Part shown: one piece after another, positions 61,880 through 64,000 of the stretch
Position numbering within the stretch: the first letter of the stretch is position 1
How the letters are laid out: every line of letters begins with the position of its first letter
Assembly: GCA_018816865.1 (NCBI GenBank)
Contig: JAHIUW010000034.1
Coordinates: 1 to 64,000, forward strand
DNA length: 64,000 nt
Origin: Pseudomonadota bacterium
GTDB lineage: Bacteria; Desulfobacterota; Desulfovibrionia; Desulfovibrionales; Desulfovibrionaceae
Reading direction: 5' to 3'
The notes under the pieces: generated by a model
What the model saw: the letters and a program-made list of their open reading frames with translations, nothing else
The model's database searches: none
Told to the model about the DNA's origin: nothing
Translations under genes and position numbers: made by a program

Positions 61880-62830
61880 ATGCACTGGGCGCACAAGGAT
61901 CTGCTTGACGTCTCCGACCTTTCGACCGGCGACGTGGAGCGTATCTTCGAGGCTGCGGACTCCTTCATGGAGATCAACCGTCGGCCCGTGAAAAAGGTCC
62001 CCACACTCAAGGGCAAGAGTGTGGTCCTGTTCTTTGCCGAGCCGAGTACCCGGACCAAGACCTCCTTCGACATGGCCGCCAAACGACTCTCGGCGGACAG
62101 TTTTTCGCTGTCCACGAGCATGAGCAGCCTGACCAAGGGCGAGAGCCTCAAAGACACGGTGCTGACCCTGCAGGCCATGAACCCCGACGCCATCGTCATG
62201 CGCCACGGCGTGAGCGGCGCGGCGCAGTTCATCGCCGAGCGTCTCAATTGCTCGGTGATCAATGCCGGCGACGGCTGGCACGCCCACCCCACCCAGGCCC
62301 TCTTGGATGCCGTGACCCTGCGCCGGGCCTGGAGCGGTGATTTCGGCGGCAAGACCCTGCTCATCCTGGGCGACATCGCCCACAGCCGCGTGGCGCGCTC
62401 CAATGTCAACCTGCTCACCCGGCTGGGCGTGAAGGTCCGCCTCTGCGCCCCCAGGACCCTCTTGCCCGCCCAGGTCAAGACCTGGCCCGTGGAGGTCTTC
62501 TCCAATCGGGACGAGGCTGTGAAGGATGTGGATGCCGTGATGTGCCTGCGCCTGCAGCTGGAGCGTCAGCAGGACGGGCTGCTGCCCAGCCTGCGCGAAT
62601 ACGCCCGCGAATACGGGCTGGCCAAGCGCCATCTGCTGCGGGCCAAGGGCGGGGCCGTGGTCCTGCATCCCGGGCCCATCAATCGCGGCGTGGAGATATC
62701 CTCGGAGCTGGCGGACATGAGTGAGAGCCTGATCCTGGACCAGGTGGAGTCCGGCGTGGCCACGCGCATGGCCCTGCTGTATCTGTTCCTGACCCGCAAA
62801 GACCAGGGAGGCGAGCGTGTCCAATCCTGA
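61880..62830 (+). CDS. pyrB: Aspartate carbamoyltransferase catalytic subunit
   Basis: 316 residues. The carbamoyl-phosphate loop reads [12 protein letters not shown] (usual form STRTRTSF), followed by [30 protein letters not shown] and [12 protein letters not shown]. It catalyses carbamoyl phosphate plus aspartate to carbamoyl aspartate, the first committed pyrimidine step. It overlaps pyrC by 14 nt. The length is normal for the catalytic chain and no pyrI regulatory chain is present here. Confidence 0.95.
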   Translation: MHWAHKDLLDVSDLSTGDVERIFEAADSFMEINRRPVKKVPTLKGKSVVLFFAEPSTRTKTSFDMAAKRLSADSFSLSTSMSSLTKGESLKDTVLTLQAMNPDAIVMRHGVSGAAQFIAERLNCSVINAGDGWHAHPTQALLDAVTLRRAWSGDFGGKTLLILGDIAHSRVARSNVNLLTRLGVKVRLCAPRTLLPAQVKTWPVEVFSNRDEAVKDVDAVMCLRLQLERQQDGLLPSLREYAREYGLAKRHLLRAKGGAVVLHPGPINRGVEISSELADMSESLILDQVESGVATRMALLYLFLTRKDQGGERVQS

Positions 62831-64000
62831 TTTCGTGATTCGCGGAGCCAAGTGGCAGGGCGAGGCCGTGGATGTGCTGGTGGCCGACGGCAAGATCATG
62901 GAGCTCAAGCCCACGGGCAACTACACCTACGGCGGCGCGGACAAGATCCCCGCCAATGGCGCGCTGCTGCTGCCCGCCCTGACCGACGCCCATGTGCACC
63001 TGCGCGAGCCGGGCTTCGAGTGGAAGGAAGACATCGCCTCGGGCCTTGCGGCCGCGGCCCATGGCGGCTTTGCCAATATCATGTGCATGGCCAACACCGA
63101 TCCCGTGAACGACGAGGTCAGCGTCACCGAGATGATGCTGGAAAAGGCCCGTCTGGCCTGGCCCCACGGCCCGCGCCTGTTTCCCATCGCCGGGTTGACC
63201 CGTGGCCTGAAAGGCGAACAGCTGACCAACCTGGCCGAGATGCAGCGCGCCGGGTGCGTGGCCGCGTCCAACGACGGGCTGCCCGTGCGCAATACCCAGC
63301 TGTTCCGTCACGCCGTGGAATACGCCGCCAACTGGGGCGTGGTGGTCATCGACCACTGCGAGGACCCGGACATGGCCCCCGGGGCCGGGGTCAACGAGGG
63401 TGCGCTCAGCTCGCGCCTGGGCCTGAAGGGTGCGCCCACCGTGGGCGAGGCCATCCAGGTGGCGCGCGACATCCTTTTGGCCCAGTACCTGGACACCCCG
63501 ATCCACGTGGCCCACGTCTCCTGCCGTCAGGCCGTGGAGATGCTGGCCGATGCCAAGAAGCGCGGGGTGCCCATCACGGCCGAGACCTGCCCGCACTATC
63601 TGCTGCTGACCGAGGACGCCGTGCAGGGCTATGACACCGCCGCCAAGGTCAATCCGCCGCTGAGGACCATGGACGACGTGCTGGCCGTGCGCCAGGCCCT
63701 GAACGAGGGCGTCATCGATATCCTGGTCACGGATCACGCCCCCCATGCGGACCACGAGAAGGAAGTGCCCTTTGCCCAGGCCCCCTGCGGCATCTCCGGG
63801 CTGGACACGGCCCTGGCCCTGACCATGCGCATGGTGGATGAAAAGATCCTGGACCTGGCCACCGCCATGCGTGCCTGGAGCTCGCGGCCCGCCGAGATCT
63901 TCGGCCTGCCCGCCTGTGCCTTTGCCAAGGGCGACAGTGCCGATTTTGTGCTCTTTGATCCCAGCGCCACCTGGGAGGTCCGTCCCGAACTGATGCGCTC
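62817..64000 (+). CDS. pyrC: Dihydroorotase (type I), cut by the window end
   Basis: At least 394 residues, open at the window end. A GTG start at 62817 is preceded by GGGAGG and lies inside the end of pyrB. Metal and active-site motifs are complete: [55 protein letters not shown] and VTDHAPH. The presence of all the ligands indicates an active enzyme rather than the inactive PyrC' partner. It closes carbamoyl aspartate to dihydroorotate. Together with pyrB it forms a translationally coupled pyrimidine pair. Confidence 0.95.
   Translation, partial: MSNPDFVIRGAKWQGEAVDVLVADGKIMELKPTGNYTYGGADKIPANGALLLPALTDAHVHLREPGFEWKEDIASGLAAAAHGGFANIMCMANTDPVNDEVSVTEMMLEKARLAWPHGPRLFPIAGLTRGLKGEQLTNLAEMQRAGCVAASNDGLPVRNTQLFRHAVEYAANWGVVVIDHCEDPDMAPGAGVNEGALSSRLGLKGAPTVGEAIQVARDILLAQYLDTPIHVAHVSCRQAVEMLADAKKRGVPITAETCPHYLLLTEDAVQGYDTAAKVNPPLRTMDDVLAVRQALNEGVIDILVTDHAPHADHEKEVPFAQAPCGISGLDTALALTMRMVDEKILDLATAMRAWSSRPAEIFGLPACAFAKGDSADFVLFDPSATWEVRPELMR

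Overview
The window looks like chromosomal DNA of a Desulfovibrio-like bacterium (Desulfovibrionales). This is inferred from gene content and strong GC bias at third codon positions, not from a database search. Pointers are a tungsten/molybdenum aldehyde:ferredoxin oxidoreductase with two MoeA proteins (one fused to a periplasmic-binding-like domain), a Re-citrate-synthase-type HMGL protein carrying a Cache-like domain, a DhnA-type aldolase, a class II photolyase and several exported peptidoglycan enzymes. No rRNA, tRNA or CRISPR array was recognised.

Layout. 1-2.1 kb: end of a transposase, dispersed repeats and an AT-rich orphan membrane protein. 2.1-6.1 kb: photoreactivation-type operon (DUF523/DUF1722, SDR-DUF2867, photolyase). 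6.7-16.3 kb: RlmB, an MltD-like LysM transglycosylase, YqaE/Pmp3, SfsA, then aspartate aminotransferase with a histidine kinase and a sigma54 response regulator. 17-29.5 kb: two paralogous exported proteins with a transglutaminase-like Cys-His-Glu pattern, an RlmL-like methyltransferase, YciI, an aldolase-fold protein without the Schiff-base lysine, OsmC, an MrfA helicase fused to a DEDDy exonuclease, RsgA, an M48 protease and a Mut7-C protein. 29.6-36 kb: aldehyde oxidoreductase and MoeA genes. 36-44.8 kb: a long tightly packed + strand run (FmdB, purB, pyrE, lipoprotein, Csd6/Pgp2-like, bitopic coiled-coil protein, Csd4/Pgp1-like, TIM barrel, DapF-like epimerase). 45-49.6 kb: minus-strand cluster of an unknown protein, HMGL-Cache enzyme, K+ channel with RCK domain and cyclic-nucleotide-binding protein. 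49.7-58.9 kb: a GGDEF-like protein with a degenerate active site, Lon-family protease, an AT-rich HEPN-like orphan, MgtC, a c-heme-type GGDEF sensor and a radical SAM protein whose 3' end is scattered as three broken copies. 59-64 kb: HIT, IHF/HU, RlpA, an amidohydrolase, pyrB and a truncated pyrC.

Genes appear to cooperate in three places. The 38.8-43.1 kb genes pair an L,D-carboxypeptidase-type YkuD/NTF2 protein with an M99-type D,L-carboxypeptidase keeping the unusual Gln-x2-Glu zinc motif. These are the enzyme classes that trim peptidoglycan to give curved or helical shape in Helicobacter and Campylobacter, and they fit a vibrioid cell. The AOR/MoeA region is a W/Mo-pterin neighbourhood. 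The MrfA-exonuclease fusion joins two proteins that are separate in Bacillus.

Intergenic DNA is unusually rich in structured dispersed repeats. Family A consists of nested hairpins whose arms differ between copies but still pair. Family B is a roughly 250-300 base element with an 11-bp inverted repeat and covarying stems. Family C is a G/C-rich double hairpin just after stop codons. They sit mostly 3' of genes and are the most pervasive feature here that the gene list does not explain.
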